Shown piece by piece: positions 32,014-41,190 of a stretch of 64,000 bases of DNA. The notes under the pieces were generated by a model. It worked only from the letters and a program-made list of their open reading frames with translations. It was not told the DNA's origin and did not search any database. Within the stretch, counting starts at the first letter, position 1. Every line of letters begins with the position of its first letter. A program made the position numbers and the translations under genes. The stretch is from a bacterium (GTDB lineage: Bacteria > Oederibacteriota > CAKKQC01), in NCBI GenBank assembly GCA_919901855.1, contig CAKKQC010000019.1:33653-97652 (forward strand). Reading direction: 5' to 3'.

Positions 32014-32772
32014 TCAGACCCCCCCGTCCAGACTCGTCAGCACCTCGGGCTCGCCCTTCCGCACGAGGATCGTGTGCTCGAAGTGCGCACTCCGTTTGCC
32101 GTCGGCGGTCACCGCCGTCCACCCGTCCTCGAGGACCCGGACCCCCGGCACTCCCTCGTTAACCATCGGCTCGATGGCGAGCGTCTGCCCCTCCACGAGC
32201 ACCTGACCGCGTCCTGGATCGCCGTAGTTCGGAATCTGCGGATCCTCGTGCATCCGCCGCCCGATCCCGTGCCCGACGAACTCGCGGACGACCGAGTAGC
32301 CCGCCCGCTCCGCCGTCACCTGCACCACGTGCGAAATGTCCGACACGTGCTGGCCCGCCCGCGCCGCGCGGATGCCCGCCCGCAGGGCTTCCAGCGTCAC
32401 AGCCATGAGGCGGCTGGAGGCCTCGTCCGCCGATCCCGCCACCACGGACACGGCCGTGTCGGCGTAGAACCCTTCGAACAGGACGCCCATATCCACGCTC
32501 ACGAGGTCGCCGGCCTTGAGCACCCGCCGTCCGGGGATGCCGTGGACGACCTCCTCGTTCACGGACACGCAGATGTTGGCCGGGTATCCCCGGTAGCCCT
32601 TGAACGCCGGCTGACCGCCGAGCTGACTCAGCCGGCCGACCACGAAGTCGTCCAATTCGCGCGTCTCGACGCCCGGCCGAATCCTCTCCCGCAACTCGTC
32701 GCGCACGCGGGCCGCCATGTGGCAGCTCTCCCGCATCCTCGCGATCTCGGGCTTTGAAGCGACCGTGATCAC
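32014..32772 (-). CDS. map: Type I methionine aminopeptidase
   Basis: MetAP removes initiator methionine from nascent proteins. The 252-residue product keeps the five metal ligands: two Asp in 'VSVDMGVLFEGFYADTAV', His in 'FVGHGIGRRMHEDPQIPN', Glu in 'LAIEPMVNEG' and Glu in 'HFEHTILV'. The GTG at 32772 gives the family start 'VITVASKPEIARMRES' and has AGGGGG 6 nt upstream, so longer upstream starts were not used. It lies between adk and infA. Confidence 0.95.
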   Translation of the reverse strand: MITVASKPEIARMRESCHMAARVRDELRERIRPGVETRELDDFVVGRLSQLGGQPAFKGYRGYPANICVSVNEEVVHGIPGRRVLKAGDLVSVDMGVLFEGFYADTAVSVVAGSADEASSRLMAVTLEALRAGIRAARAGQHVSDISHVVQVTAERAGYSVVREFVGHGIGRRMHEDPQIPNYGDPGRGQVLVEGQTLAIEPMVNEGVPGVRVLEDGWTAVTADGKRSAHFEHTILVRKGEPEVLTSLDGGV

Positions 32773-32785
32773 GCCCGCCCCCTGT

Positions 32786-33487
32786 TCATGCACCGGCGGC
32801 CTTGTCGGCCCGTCCGGGCCGAAGGGCTTCGGCATCCGCCGAAGCCCGGACGATCCCGGCGATCTCCTCGACCACCGCGTCCAGCGGGCGGTTTCCGTCC
32901 ACGGACTTCAACAGCCCCGCGGCCCGGTAGCGTCCGGCGAGGGGCTCGCTCTGCTCCCGGTAGATCTTCATCCGGTTCCTGACCGTCTCGGTCGCGTCGT
33001 CCGGCCGCGTCACGAGCGCCTTCCCGCACTTGTCGCAGATACCCTCGCGAGCCGGCGGGAGGGAGAACACGTTGAACACGGCCCCGCAAGCCGGGCACGA
33101 CCGCCGGCCGCCCAGCCGCTTCACGATCACGTCCTCGGGAACGTCGATCAGGATCGCGCAAGACAGCCGGCTCTGCCGAGAGACCAGCACGCGGTCCAGC
33201 TCGTCCGCCTGGCCCGCCGTTCGCGGATACCCGTCAAGGATGAACCCCTTCGCGCAGTCGGGCTGTCCCAGCCGTTCGCGCAGGACGCGGCCCATCACCT
33301 CGTCCGGCACGAGCTTCCCGGCGTCCATGAACGCCTGGCATTCCTTGCCGAGGGCCGAGCCCGACCGGACCGCCTGGCGCAGGATGTCGCCGGTAGAGAT
33401 CGCGGGGATGGCGAAGCGCTCGGTGATCCGCGCCGTGTACGTGCCCTTCCCCGACCCCGGGGCACCCAGGAAGACGAGGTTCATCAT
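32786..33487 (-). CDS. adk: Adenylate kinase (zinc-lid type)
   Basis: Adk interconverts AMP, ATP and ADP. The 233-residue product has the P-loop 'FLGAPGSGKGTYTARI', the AMP-binding region 'STGDILRQAV' and 'GFILDGYPRT'. Its long LID carries four cysteines (131, 134, 151, 154) that would bind zinc, a form common outside enterobacteria. The last 20 or so residues are an Ala/Arg/Asp tail. Two adjacent ATG codons (33487, 33484) are possible starts; the first overlaps the secY stop. Confidence 0.96.
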   Translation of the reverse strand: MMNLVFLGAPGSGKGTYTARITERFAIPAISTGDILRQAVRSGSALGKECQAFMDAGKLVPDEVMGRVLRERLGQPDCAKGFILDGYPRTAGQADELDRVLVSRQSRLSCAILIDVPEDVIVKRLGGRRSCPACGAVFNVFSLPPAREGICDKCGKALVTRPDDATETVRNRMKIYREQSEPLAGRYRAAGLLKSVDGNRPLDAVVEEIAGIVRASADAEALRPGRADKAAGA

Positions 33488-34830
33488 CAGTACGGCATCC
33501 TTCCCTGCAACTTGGCCTTCTTCATGAAGCCCTCGTAGTGGTGCATGAGCAGGTGGGACTCGAGCTGCTTGAGCGTGTCGAGCGCCACGCCGACCGTGAT
33601 GAGCAGCGTGGTGCCCCCGAAGTAGAACGGGATGCGCATGGCGGTCGCCATCTGCTCCGGCACGATCGCGATGATGACCACGCCGGCCGCCCCGAGGAGC
33701 GTGATCCGCGTGAGCACGTGGTCGATGTGCTCGGCCGTGGAGGGCCCCGGCCGGATGCCGGGCACGAACCCGCCGAACTTCTTCATGTTCTCGGCGACGT
33801 CCACGGGGTTGAAGATGACCGCGGTGTAGAAGTAGCAGAAGAACACGACGAGCGCGCCGTAGGCGAGGGTGTACATCGCCGTGCCGGGCGCGAAGCCGTC
33901 CAGGAGGGCCCTGAGAAGGCGCTGGACGGCCGAATCCTCGCTCTCCTTCACGGTCATCCGGAGCATCATCGTCGGGAGCATGAGCAGGGACGAGGCGAAA
34001 ATGACGGCGATGACGCCCGAGTAGTCCACCTTGAGCGGCAGGGAGGTGCTCACACCCCCCATCGCCGGGAATCCCGCCCTGGTTCGCTGGGGATACTGCA
34101 CCGGGATCTTGCGATGCGCCTGCTGGGTGACGACCGCCAGCCCCGTCATGGACACCATCATCACGATGAAGATCCCGAGGGTGACCCATCCGACCTCGCC
34201 GACCTGCACCATCTTCATCGTGCTCCCGATCTCGAACGGGATCCGGGACACGATGCCCGCGAAGATGAGAAGCGAGATCCCGTTGCCGATCCCGTGCTCG
34301 GTGACCTGCTCCCCCATCCACATCAGGAGGCAGGTGCCGGTCGTCAGCGTCAGGACCAGCAGGGCGGCCACGCCCATGTTCCACTCCGGCAGGATCGGGC
34401 CGAACTGCGCGGACGGCGGCAGATTGCGCAGAAACGTCGTGGTGGCGCTCGCCTGGATGATGCAGAGAATCACGGTGAGATACCTGGTCCACTGATTGAT
34501 CTTGCGCCGTCCCATCTCGCCCTCCTTGTTGAGGGCCTCGAGCTGGGGCACCACGGTCGTCATCAACTGCATGATGATGGACATGGAAATGTAGGGCATG
34601 ATGCCCAGCGCGAAGACCGAGAACTTCGAGAGCGCGCCGCCCGAGAAGAGGTCGACGAGGCCGAACACGCCGCCGCCCTGGGCGTTCAGGAACTCCTGCA
34701 GGGCCCGGACATTCACGCTGGGCACCGGCACGTGGCATCCCAGCCGGTACCCGAAGAGGGCCAGCAGGGTGATACCCAGCCGCATCCGGAGATCCGGAAG
34801 GGCCAGTAGATTCTTGAAGGCTTCGATCAC
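33487..34830 (-). CDS. secY: Protein translocase subunit SecY
   Basis: SecY is the membrane channel of the Sec translocon. The 447-residue product has about ten hydrophobic segments and the family sequences 'LDLFSGG'-type plug ('GVFGLVDLFSGGALSKFSVF'), 'RKINQWTRYLTVILCI', 'EQVTEHGIGNGISLLIFAGI' and 'GGFVPGIRPG'. It lies between rplO and adk. SecE is encoded separately at 57695-57895. Confidence 0.97.
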   Translation of the reverse strand: MIEAFKNLLALPDLRMRLGITLLALFGYRLGCHVPVPSVNVRALQEFLNAQGGGVFGLVDLFSGGALSKFSVFALGIMPYISMSIIMQLMTTVVPQLEALNKEGEMGRRKINQWTRYLTVILCIIQASATTTFLRNLPPSAQFGPILPEWNMGVAALLVLTLTTGTCLLMWMGEQVTEHGIGNGISLLIFAGIVSRIPFEIGSTMKMVQVGEVGWVTLGIFIVMMVSMTGLAVVTQQAHRKIPVQYPQRTRAGFPAMGGVSTSLPLKVDYSGVIAVIFASSLLMLPTMMLRMTVKESEDSAVQRLLRALLDGFAPGTAMYTLAYGALVVFFCYFYTAVIFNPVDVAENMKKFGGFVPGIRPGPSTAEHIDHVLTRITLLGAAGVVIIAIVPEQMATAMRIPFYFGGTTLLITVGVALDTLKQLESHLLMHHYEGFMKKAKLQGRMPY

Positions 34831-34844
34831 TTAGGCCTCCATGC

Positions 34845-35315
34845 TTACGGCAGGACCGTGCACGCCCCGCCCGCGGCCGTGATCTTGGCGCGCGCGGACT
34901 CCGAGAACGCGTGCGCCGACACCTTCAGTGCCTTCTTGAGGTCGCCGGTCCCGAGGATCTTGACGCCGGGACGTTCGCGGGCGATCAACCCCGCCGACAC
35001 GAGCGCGGCCGGCGTAACCTCGGCACCGGTCTCGAAAGCCCGCTCGAGATCGCCCACCTGGACGAGGCGGAGACGAACCTTGAACGGCGACACGAACCCC
35101 CGCTTCGGGATGCGGAGCATGAGCGGCAGGTTCCCGCCCAGGAACCCCGGCCGATGGTCGGACCCCGTGCGCGAGAACTGACCCTTGAAGCCGCGGCCCG
35201 ACGTCTTGCCGTGACCCGAGGCGCGGCCGCGGCCGAGGTACCGTCCGCGGCGATGCGATCCCGCCGCGGGGGACAGCGAGCCCGGGTGCGATCCCGGTCC
35301 GCGCTCGTCGCTCAT
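34845..35315 (-). CDS. rplO: 50S ribosomal protein L15
   Basis: This large-subunit protein of 156 residues has the Gly/Arg-rich N-terminus '[20 protein letters not shown]'. It also has '[15 protein letters not shown]', and the C-terminal domain includes '[20 protein letters not shown]'. Its ATG overlaps the rpsE stop by 4 bp, leaving no room for rpmD (L30), which usually lies here. Confidence 0.95.
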   Translation of the reverse strand: MSDERGPGSHPGSLSPAAGSHRRGRYLGRGRASGHGKTSGRGFKGQFSRTGSDHRPGFLGGNLPLMLRIPKRGFVSPFKVRLRLVQVGDLERAFETGAEVTPAALVSAGLIARERPGVKILGTGDLKKALKVSAHAFSESARAKITAAGGACTVLP

Positions 35316-35914
35316 GGCTTCGCCGGCTCGACGGCGGACGGCCCTGTCGGCGGAGCCGGCGGAGCCGGCGGAGCCGCCGGACTGGCGGGCACCCCGGTTG
35401 CGGCAACCGGGGCCGCCACGACGGCGACCGCGCCCGTCGCCTGACGCCGCAAGCGGCGCGACTGGGCCCAGACATTGAGCTTGTCGAACGCGTCGAAGGT
35501 GGCCCGCACGGAATTGTGGGAGTTCGTGTTGCCCACGCACTTCGCCAGGATGTCCCGGACCCCCGCCAGCTCGAGGACGATCCGCACGCCGCCTCCCGCG
35601 ATCAGGCCCGTCCCGGGCGCCGCCGGACGGAAGACGACCCGGCTGGCCCCGAAACGCCCGACCATGGGCGAAGCGATCGTAGTACCACGCAGTGGCACCC
35701 TGATCAGGCGCCGCTTGGCCTTCTCGATGGCTTTCTGGATGGCGTCGGGGACTTCCCCGGCCTTGCCGAGGGCGACCCCGACGTGACCCTTCCCGTCCCC
35801 CACGCACATGAGCGCGCTGAAGTGGAAGCGCTTGCCGCCCTTGACCACCTTCGCGACCCGCTTAACGCTGATCATCTTTTCCTTGAGCTCGAGCTGCGAC
35901 GCATCAATTCTCAT
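35312..35914 (-). CDS. rpsE: 30S ribosomal protein S5
   Basis: S5 affects translational accuracy and the helicase function at mRNA entry. The 200-residue product has '[20 protein letters not shown]', then '[19 protein letters not shown]', '[20 protein letters not shown]' and '[20 protein letters not shown]'. The final 40 or so residues are an Ala/Pro-rich tail absent from the usual 165-aa homologues. It overlaps rplO by 4 bp. Confidence 0.96.
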   Translation of the reverse strand: MRIDASQLELKEKMISVKRVAKVVKGGKRFHFSALMCVGDGKGHVGVALGKAGEVPDAIQKAIEKAKRRLIRVPLRGTTIASPMVGRFGASRVVFRPAAPGTGLIAGGGVRIVLELAGVRDILAKCVGNTNSHNSVRATFDAFDKLNVWAQSRRLRRQATGAVAVVAAPVAATGVPASPAAPPAPPAPPTGPSAVEPAKP

Positions 35915-35918
35915 GATT

Positions 35919-36284
35919 TCAGAACTCCAGTCCCGCCTTCCGGGCGGCCTCGGCCACCGCGGAGACGCAGCCGTGATACTTGAACCCGGCGCGGTCGAAA
36001 CACGCCTGCTTGATCCCCTTCTCCCCCGCACGCCGGGCGATGAGCTCGCCGACCTTCGCGGCCGCGTCCTTGTTGCCGCCGTGCTTCAGGTTCCCCTTGA
36101 GCTCGGGCGACTGCGACGAGGCGGCCGCGACCGTCTTGCCCGCCACGTCGTCGACGAGCTGCACGTAGATGTGGCGGAGGCTGCGATAAACAACCAGACG
36201 CGGACGCGCAGGCGTGCCTGCGAGCCTGGAGCGCGCGCGGCGATGGCGGACTTCCCGTCGGTCCCGGCGACCGGTGGCGCGCAT
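35919..36284 (-). CDS. rplR: 50S ribosomal protein L18
   Basis: L18 helps bring 5S rRNA to the central protuberance. The 121-residue product contains '[20 protein letters not shown]', '[14 protein letters not shown]' and '[20 protein letters not shown]'. It overlaps the rplF stop by 1 bp and precedes rpsE by 4 bp. Confidence 0.96.
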   Translation of the reverse strand: MRATGRRDRREVRHRRARSRLAGTPARPRLVVYRSLRHIYVQLVDDVAGKTVAAASSQSPELKGNLKHGGNKDAAAKVGELIARRAGEKGIKQACFDRAGFKYHGCVSAVAEAARKAGLEF

Positions 36285-36886
36285 TACTTGCCGCCCGTTC
36301 CGCCGGCGGCCGTGGCCGCGGCCTTGCCCGCCTTCTTACGCACGACTTCACCCGCGTAGCGCACGCCCTTGCCCTTGTAGACGTCCGCCTTGCGGATCGC
36401 CCGCATTTCCGCGGCCACCTGTCCCAACATCGCCTTGTCGCAGCCGGTGAGCGTCACCGCGTGACGCTCCTCGCCGCGAGTCCCCGATTCGACGCGTTCC
36501 GCCTTCACCGCGACGCCCTCCGGCAGGTTCAGGACGACGGGATGCGAAAACCCGAGCATGAGCGAGAGCTTGTTGCCGGTAACCGTCGGCCGGAACCCGG
36601 CCCCCATCAACTCAAGGCGGCGGGTATATCCGTTCGTGACGCCCTCGACCATGTTCCGGATCAGGGCCCGCAGCAATCCGTGGCGGGCCTTGAGTTCACG
36701 CTCCTTGAGGCGCGTGCCGCCGGTCTGCTCCACCACGAGCGACCCGTTCTCCTGGCGCACCGAGACCCCGGCCATCATCTTCACGGCGAGCTTGCCCTTG
36801 GGTCCCTGGATGCGGATCTCCTCCGGGGAGACCTCGGCCTTGACGCCCGCCGGGAGCGCGACGGGCTGCCGTCCGATGCGCGACAC
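36284..36886 (-). CDS. rplF: 50S ribosomal protein L6
   Basis: L6 lies near the L7/L12 stalk base and the sarcin-ricin loop. The 200-residue product starts 'MSRIGRQPVALPAGVKAEVS' and has 'VRQENGSLVVEQT' and 'LMGAGFRPTVTGNKLSLMLG'. The C-terminal 'RAIRKADVYKGKGVRYAGEV' is diagnostic. A short Ala/Gly-rich tail follows. It lies between rpsH and rplR. Confidence 0.97.
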   Translation of the reverse strand: MSRIGRQPVALPAGVKAEVSPEEIRIQGPKGKLAVKMMAGVSVRQENGSLVVEQTGGTRLKERELKARHGLLRALIRNMVEGVTNGYTRRLELMGAGFRPTVTGNKLSLMLGFSHPVVLNLPEGVAVKAERVESGTRGEERHAVTLTGCDKAMLGQVAAEMRAIRKADVYKGKGVRYAGEVVRKKAGKAAATAAGGTGGK

Positions 36887-36898
36887 GGGGCGCCTACC

Positions 36899-37300
36899 TC
36901 ACCAGACGAGGCACAGGAGTTCGCCGCCGAGATTGCGGGCGAAGGCCTGTGCCCCGCTCATAACGCCCTGGGACGTGGACAGGATCGATACCTCGAGGCG
37001 CCGGAGATAGGGCTTGAGCCCCGGCAGATCGACGTAGACGCGCCGGCCCGGCCGGCTCACGCGCTTGGCCCCGTTGAAGAGCCGCTCGCGCCGGGGACCG
37101 AAGGCGAGATGAACTTCGAGCACCCGGCGGCCGGCCCGGTCCCCGACCACCCGGTAGGACCGGACGAAGCCCTCGGCGTGCAGGACCTTGAGCACCGCCT
37201 GGCGGAGTTTCGAATCGGTCACGCGCGCCGTGTCGAGATGCGCCAGCGAGGCGTTGGAGATCGCCGCCAGGAGATCCGCGATGGGATCGGTGGACGGCAT
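36899..37300 (-). CDS. rpsH: 30S ribosomal protein S8
   Basis: S8 binds the central domain of 16S rRNA and is the usual spc-operon repressor. The 133-residue product starts '[20 protein letters not shown]'. It has 'RVSRPGRRVYVDLPGLKPYL' and the C-terminal 'SILSTSQGVMSGAQAFARNL' then 'GGELLCLVW'. Its ATG overlaps the rpsN stop, which fixes the start at 37300. Confidence 0.96.
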   Translation of the reverse strand: MPSTDPIADLLAAISNASLAHLDTARVTDSKLRQAVLKVLHAEGFVRSYRVVGDRAGRRVLEVHLAFGPRRERLFNGAKRVSRPGRRVYVDLPGLKPYLRRLEVSILSTSQGVMSGAQAFARNLGGELLCLVW

Positions 37301-37485
37301 TACCAGCTCGCCTTCGTGACGCCGGGGATGAACCCCTCGCTCGCCAGGTTCCGGAAGCAGATGCGGCACATCTGGAACCGTGTCAGGAACCCGCGCGGCC
37401 GCCCGCACAGGAGACACCGGTTGTACTGACGCACCTTGAACTTCGGCTTCCGCTTCTGTTTCTCGATCAGACACTTCTTCGCCAT
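37300..37485 (-). CDS. rpsN: 30S ribosomal protein S14, zinc-binding type
   Basis: The short (61 aa) type-Z form of S14 has cysteine pairs in '[20 protein letters not shown]' plus '[19 protein letters not shown]'. It lies between rplE and rpsH as usual. Confidence 0.96.
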   Translation of the reverse strand: MAKKCLIEKQKRKPKFKVRQYNRCLLCGRPRGFLTRFQMCRICFRNLASEGFIPGVTKASW

Positions 37486-37529
37486 GATGCCTTTTCTAAT
37501 CCTCCAAGGGTTTCCCCGGGGTGTCCCGG

Positions 37530-38081
37530 TCAGGTCTTCCTCGCGAAGGGGAACCCCAACGCGATCAAAAGCGCCCGCGCGGGTTCGTCCGCGCCGGCCG
37601 AGGTCACGATCGTGATATCCATCCCGCGGACTTTATCGATCTTATCATATTCGATCTCGGGGAAAATGATCTGTTCCGTAACGCCGAACGTGTAGTTGCC
37701 GCGCCCGTCGAAGGAATCCGTCGGCACGCCGCGGAAGTCGCGGATCCGCGGTAGGGCGAACCGGACGAGCCGCTCGAAGAACTCATACATCCGCGGCCCC
37801 CGCAGGGTCACCATGCACCCGATAGCCTGTCCCTTCCGGATCTTGAAGTTCGAGATCGACTTCTTCGAGCGCCGGACTGACGGACGCTGGCCCGCGATCC
37901 TGGCCAGCTGCTCGACCGCCGCATCCAGTTCCTTCGGGTTCTGCGTCGCCTCGCCCACGCCCATGTTGATCACGATCTTGACGAGACGGGCCGCGGCCAT
38001 GTCGTTCTTGAGCTTGAACTGCGTCTTCAACTCGCCGCGGATTCGTGTGCGGTACTCGGTGAGGAGATTCGCCGTAATCAT
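37530..38081 (-). CDS. rplE: 50S ribosomal protein L5
   Basis: L5 binds 5S rRNA and contacts the small subunit and P-site tRNA. The 183-residue product contains '[20 protein letters not shown]', '[20 protein letters not shown]' and '[17 protein letters not shown]'. It also has '[20 protein letters not shown]', then '[14 protein letters not shown]'. The ATG at 38081 lies 3 bp after rplX. Confidence 0.97.
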   Translation of the reverse strand: MITANLLTEYRTRIRGELKTQFKLKNDMAAARLVKIVINMGVGEATQNPKELDAAVEQLARIAGQRPSVRRSKKSISNFKIRKGQAIGCMVTLRGPRMYEFFERLVRFALPRIRDFRGVPTDSFDGRGNYTFGVTEQIIFPEIEYDKIDKVRGMDITIVTSAGADEPARALLIALGFPFARKT

Positions 38082-38083
38082 GA

Positions 38084-38419
38084 TTACACCTTGTCCAGGG
38101 GCTCGTTGCAGTGGCGGCACACCCGCACCTTCTGCCCGGTGGCCAGTACGGTCCGCTTGTGCCGGGTCGGCCGGTGACAGCGCATGCACACGACCATGAG
38201 GCGCGAGGACGGGACTTCCCGCTCCTTCGACACGATCCCGCCCTGCGGATTCTTCTGCGTCGGCCGGCTGTGGCGCTTCACGACCGCGATCTTCTCGACG
38301 ACCGCCGTGCCGCGATCGGGATAGACGAGCAGTACCCGGCCGGTCTTGCCGCGGTCCTTGCCGCCGAGTACCTGCACGAAGTCGCCTTTCCTGACGTGGG
38401 AAGCGGGAGTGTGTTCCAT
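38084..38419 (-). CDS. rplX: 50S ribosomal protein L24
   Basis: L24 is an assembly initiator of the large subunit. The 111-residue product has the KOW motif '[20 protein letters not shown]' and '[20 protein letters not shown]'. Four cysteines (78, 81, 101, 104) in CMRC and CRHC pairs suggest a zinc-binding C-terminus, absent from the E. coli protein but seen in many phyla. It lies between rplN and rplE. Confidence 0.96.
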   Translation of the reverse strand: MEHTPASHVRKGDFVQVLGGKDRGKTGRVLLVYPDRGTAVVEKIAVVKRHSRPTQKNPQGGIVSKEREVPSSRLMVVCMRCHRPTRHKRTVLATGQKVRVCRHCNEPLDKV

Positions 38420-38423
38420 GTCC

Positions 38424-38792
38424 CTACACCACGTCCGGGGCGAGCGAGATGATCTTCGTGAAGTTCCGGTCGCGCAGTTCCCGCGCCACGGGCCCGAAGA
38501 CGCGGGTCCCGCGGGGGTTCATCTGGTCGTTCACGATAACCGCCCCGTTGTCGTCGAAGCGCACGTAACTGCCGTCCGCCCGCCGGACTTCGCGGCGCGT
38601 GCGCACGATCACGGCATGCACCACCTCGTGATCCTTGACAGCCGCGCCCGGCAGGGCCTGCTTGACCGACGCAATGATGAGGTCGCCGAGCGACCCCCAC
38701 TTGCGGTGGCTGCCGCCGAGGACGCGGATGCACATGATCCGCTTCGCCCCGGAGTTGTCCGCCACCTCGAGTACCGTCATCGGCTGGATCAT
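38424..38792 (-). CDS. rplN: 50S ribosomal protein L14
   Basis: L14 is at the subunit interface (bridge B8). The 122-residue product starts '[20 protein letters not shown]', then 'CIRVLGG'. It ends with '[20 protein letters not shown]' and 'PDVV'. The ATG at 38792 overlaps the rpsQ stop by 4 bp, so the upstream extension in frame was not used. Confidence 0.97.
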   Translation of the reverse strand: MIQPMTVLEVADNSGAKRIMCIRVLGGSHRKWGSLGDLIIASVKQALPGAAVKDHEVVHAVIVRTRREVRRADGSYVRFDDNGAVIVNDQMNPRGTRVFGPVARELRDRNFTKIISLAPDVV

Positions 38793-39076
38793 GCCGTCGG
38801 CACCTCCTCCGGTTCCCCGCCCAGGGACCGGCGACCGAGAATCTTGACCACGCGCCACCGGATGTCGCGGGACTGCGGACGCGTCGGTACGATCGCCACC
38901 ACGTCACCCTCGCGGCACTTGAGCTCGTCGCTCGCCTTCACCTTCGTCCGGCGCAGGACGTACTTCTTGTAGCGCTCGTGCTGGACCAGACGCTCGACCC
39001 GGACCACCACGGCCCTGGTCATCTTCGCCTTGATCACGATGCCTTCCGTGACGTTCACGGTTCCTACCCCGCTCAT
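38789..39076 (-). CDS. rpsQ: 30S ribosomal protein S17
   Basis: S17 is a primary 16S rRNA-binding OB-fold protein. The 95-residue product has '[20 protein letters not shown]', '[20 protein letters not shown]', and '[20 protein letters not shown]' before 'WRVVKIL'. It overlaps rpmC and rplN by 4 bp each. Confidence 0.97.
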   Translation of the reverse strand: MSGVGTVNVTEGIVIKAKMTRAVVVRVERLVQHERYKKYVLRRTKVKASDELKCREGDVVAIVPTRPQSRDIRWRVVKILGRRSLGGEPEEVPTA

Positions 39077-39288
39077 GCCTTGGCCTCCTTGGGATGATCG
39101 CGCTCCGCGCGGACGGTCAGGATGCGAGCCAGGTTCCGCCGAAGAGCCTGCAGATCGCCCGTCTTCGGAAACTGGCGCTGGCTGTGCTGGATCCGGGCCT
39201 TCAGCAACTGGCTGCGCACGTTCTGTTCCCGCTCGGCCAACTCCGGCGGGGTCAGGCGGCGTACTTCGCCGAGCTTGAGGGCCTTCAT
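39073..39288 (-). CDS. rpmC: 50S ribosomal protein L29
   Basis: L29 lies at the tunnel exit near the trigger-factor and SRP docking site. The 71-residue helical hairpin has 'LGEVRRLTPPELAEREQNVR', 'SQLLKARIQHSQRQFPKTGD' and 'LQALRRNLARILTVRAERD'. It is embedded between rplP and rpsQ with 4-bp overlaps at both ends. Confidence 0.95.
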   Translation of the reverse strand: MKALKLGEVRRLTPPELAEREQNVRSQLLKARIQHSQRQFPKTGDLQALRRNLARILTVRAERDHPKEAKA

Positions 39289-39713
39289 CGCAGCTCCTCC
39301 AGGCTCATCCGCTCGACCACGCGGGTGCGAATCGGCAGCTTGAAGCCCGCCTGCCGGAGGGCCTCCCGGGCCGCATCCCGGGGCACGCCGTCGATCTCAC
39401 AGAGAATCCGGCCCTTCTTGACCACGGCCGCCCAGAACATCGGTGCGCCCTTCCCCTTGCCCATCCGGGTCTCCAGCGGCTTCGCCGAAACCGGCTTGTG
39501 GGGAAACACGCGGATCCAGAGCTTGCCGCCCTTCTTGAGCCCGCGCGCCAGACAGACCCGCATCGCCTCGATCTGCCGAGCCGTCATCCAGCAGTTCTCC
39601 TCGGACTTGAGGCCGAAGCTGCCGAAGGCGAGCGAGATCGCGCCACGGGAGATTCCCGCCCGGCGGCCCCGCTGGTCCTTGCGGTGCTTGACGCGACTCG
39701 GCATCAGGAGCAT
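39285..39713 (-). CDS. rplP: 50S ribosomal protein L16
   Basis: L16 contacts the A-site tRNA elbow. The 142-residue product has 'MPSRVKHRKDQRGRRAGISR', 'WMTARQIEAMRVCLARGLKK', and 'GKLWIRVFPHKPVSAKPLET', then 'RMGKGKGAPMFW'. The true start may be the ATG at the fourth codon (MPSRV). It overlaps rpmC by 4 bp. Confidence 0.96.
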   Translation of the reverse strand: MLLMPSRVKHRKDQRGRRAGISRGAISLAFGSFGLKSEENCWMTARQIEAMRVCLARGLKKGGKLWIRVFPHKPVSAKPLETRMGKGKGAPMFWAAVVKKGRILCEIDGVPRDAAREALRQAGFKLPIRTRVVERMSLEELR

Positions 39714-39714
39714 A

Positions 39715-40476
39715 TCAGCTCACCCCGCCCGGCTTCGCGGCAATGGACGGAGTCACTACCGATGCCGCGGCTGCGGACGCGGGGCGAGTGGCCCGGCCAC
39801 CGACGGGCGTCCCGGCCTCGGCGCGCGCGGCCGCGGCGGCGCGCCCCGAGAAGAGGGCGTCGCCCTTGTAGATCCATACCTTGACCCCGATGGTCCCGTG
39901 GTTCGTGAACGACGTCGCGTGACCGTAGTCGATCTCGGCCCGCAGCGTGTGCAGGGGCACCTTGCCCAGCACGTCGCGGTGGTACCGGGCGATCTCGGCG
40001 CCCGCGAGCCGCCCCGAAAGCTGGGTCTTGATACCTTTGGCGCCGCCCCGCATCGACAGGAGCGCGGCCTTCTTCACGATGCGCCGGTAGGACACGCGCT
40101 TCTGCAACTGGGCCGCGATGTTCTCGGACACGAGCTGGGCGTCCACCTCGGGCACGCGGACTTCGTGGATGTTCACGAAGACCTGCCGCCCGGTCCGGGC
40201 CTGCAGCTCGTTGCGCAACTGCTCGATCTCGACGCCGCGCTTCCCGATGATCATGCCCGGCTTCGCCGAGTGGATGTTTATGATGACGCGCTGGGTCGTC
40301 CGCTCGATGTCGATCGTCGAAATCCCGGCCGCGTACATGCGCTGCTTGATGAACTTCCGCAGGGACAGGTCCTCATGCAGGTACGTGCGGTACTGCACGC
40401 GGTCCGCGAACCAGCGCGAGGCCCAGTTGCGCGTGATGCCGAGCCGCAGCCCGACCGGATTTACCTTCTGTCCCAT
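39715..40476 (-). CDS. rpsC: 30S ribosomal protein S3 with extended tail
   Basis: S3 forms part of the mRNA entry channel. The 253-residue product starts 'MGQKVNPVGLRLGITRNWAS'. It has the KH-type 'IINIHSAKPGMIIGKRGVEI' and 'LSGRLAGAEIARYHRDVLGK', then 'VPLHTLRAEIDYGHA'. About 35 C-terminal residues are an Ala/Thr/Pro-rich extension. A 67-bp gap to rplV is the longest in the S10 cluster. Confidence 0.96.
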   Translation of the reverse strand: MGQKVNPVGLRLGITRNWASRWFADRVQYRTYLHEDLSLRKFIKQRMYAAGISTIDIERTTQRVIINIHSAKPGMIIGKRGVEIEQLRNELQARTGRQVFVNIHEVRVPEVDAQLVSENIAAQLQKRVSYRRIVKKAALLSMRGGAKGIKTQLSGRLAGAEIARYHRDVLGKVPLHTLRAEIDYGHATSFTNHGTIGVKVWIYKGDALFSGRAAAAARAEAGTPVGGRATRPASAAAASVVTPSIAAKPGGVS

Positions 40477-40543
40477 TATTTACTCCAGTCCGCAGTCCCA
40501 AGCACTGCCGCTACGCTCCCGGCGCAGCCGGTCGCTCCACAGA

Positions 40544-40903
40544 TCATGATTTCGATCCCTTCTTTGCCGCAACCACGGCGTCCACCTCGATCGTGACGTG
40601 ACACGTCCGGCGCTTCTGCATGCCGTGCCGGAGCATGGCCTTGGGTTCGAACTTCTTGAACGGAAAACCGCCGTCGGCGTAGGTGCGACTCACGAACAGC
40701 GCCGTCGCGTCCGTCGTGCCCTTCTGACCCGCGTTGTTGACGGCACTGCGCAGGAGCTTGAGGATGGTCTCCGACGACTGCTTGCGCGTGAACGCGAGCG
40801 TGCGGTAGGCCTCCTCGACCGGTTTTCCCCGGATGAGGTCCAGGACGATCCGGACCTTGCGGGCCGACTGCCGCATGGAATGAAGATGCGCCCGGGCAAT
40901 CAT
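40544..40903 (-). CDS. rplV: 50S ribosomal protein L22
   Basis: L22 lines the peptide exit tunnel with its beta-hairpin. The 119-residue product has '[20 protein letters not shown]', '[15 protein letters not shown]' and the hairpin/C-terminal region '[20 protein letters not shown]', then '[15 protein letters not shown]'. It overlaps rpsS by 4 bp. Confidence 0.96.
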   Translation of the reverse strand: MIARAHLHSMRQSARKVRIVLDLIRGKPVEEAYRTLAFTRKQSSETILKLLRSAVNNAGQKGTTDATALFVSRTYADGGFPFKKFEPKAMLRHGMQKRRTCHVTIEVDAVVAAKKGSKS

Positions 40904-41184
40904 GTCAGCGACGTGCTCCGCTCGGTGTGCTGGCCGTGCGACTTGAATACGCGGGTAGGCGAGAATTCGCCCAGCTTGTGGCCGACCGTGTTCTCCGTCA
41001 CGTAGACGGGCACGAACTTCTTCCCGTTGTAGACGGCGATGGTCAGTCCGACCATGTCCGGCGTGATCGTCGACCGGCGGGACCAGGTCTTGAGGACCCG
41101 CTTGTCGTTCGCCGCCTTGGCCGACTCCACCTTCTTGAGGAGTTTCGCCTCCACGTACACGCCCTTCTTCAGTGACCTACCCAT
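40900..41184 (-). CDS. rpsS: 30S ribosomal protein S19
   Basis: S19 is a head protein bridging to the large subunit. The 94-residue product starts '[20 protein letters not shown]'. It has '[20 protein letters not shown]', then '[20 protein letters not shown]' and '[13 protein letters not shown]'. It lies between rplB and rplV. Confidence 0.97.
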   Translation of the reverse strand: MGRSLKKGVYVEAKLLKKVESAKAANDKRVLKTWSRRSTITPDMVGLTIAVYNGKKFVPVYVTENTVGHKLGEFSPTRVFKSHGQHTERSTSLT

Positions 41185-41190
41185 GGTTCT

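Noticed and set aside
32786..34738. Single 650-codon frame spanning secY and adk
   Set aside because: The adk frame stays open upstream through secY out of frame. SecY itself is intact in another frame and adk starts at 33487, so there is no fusion.
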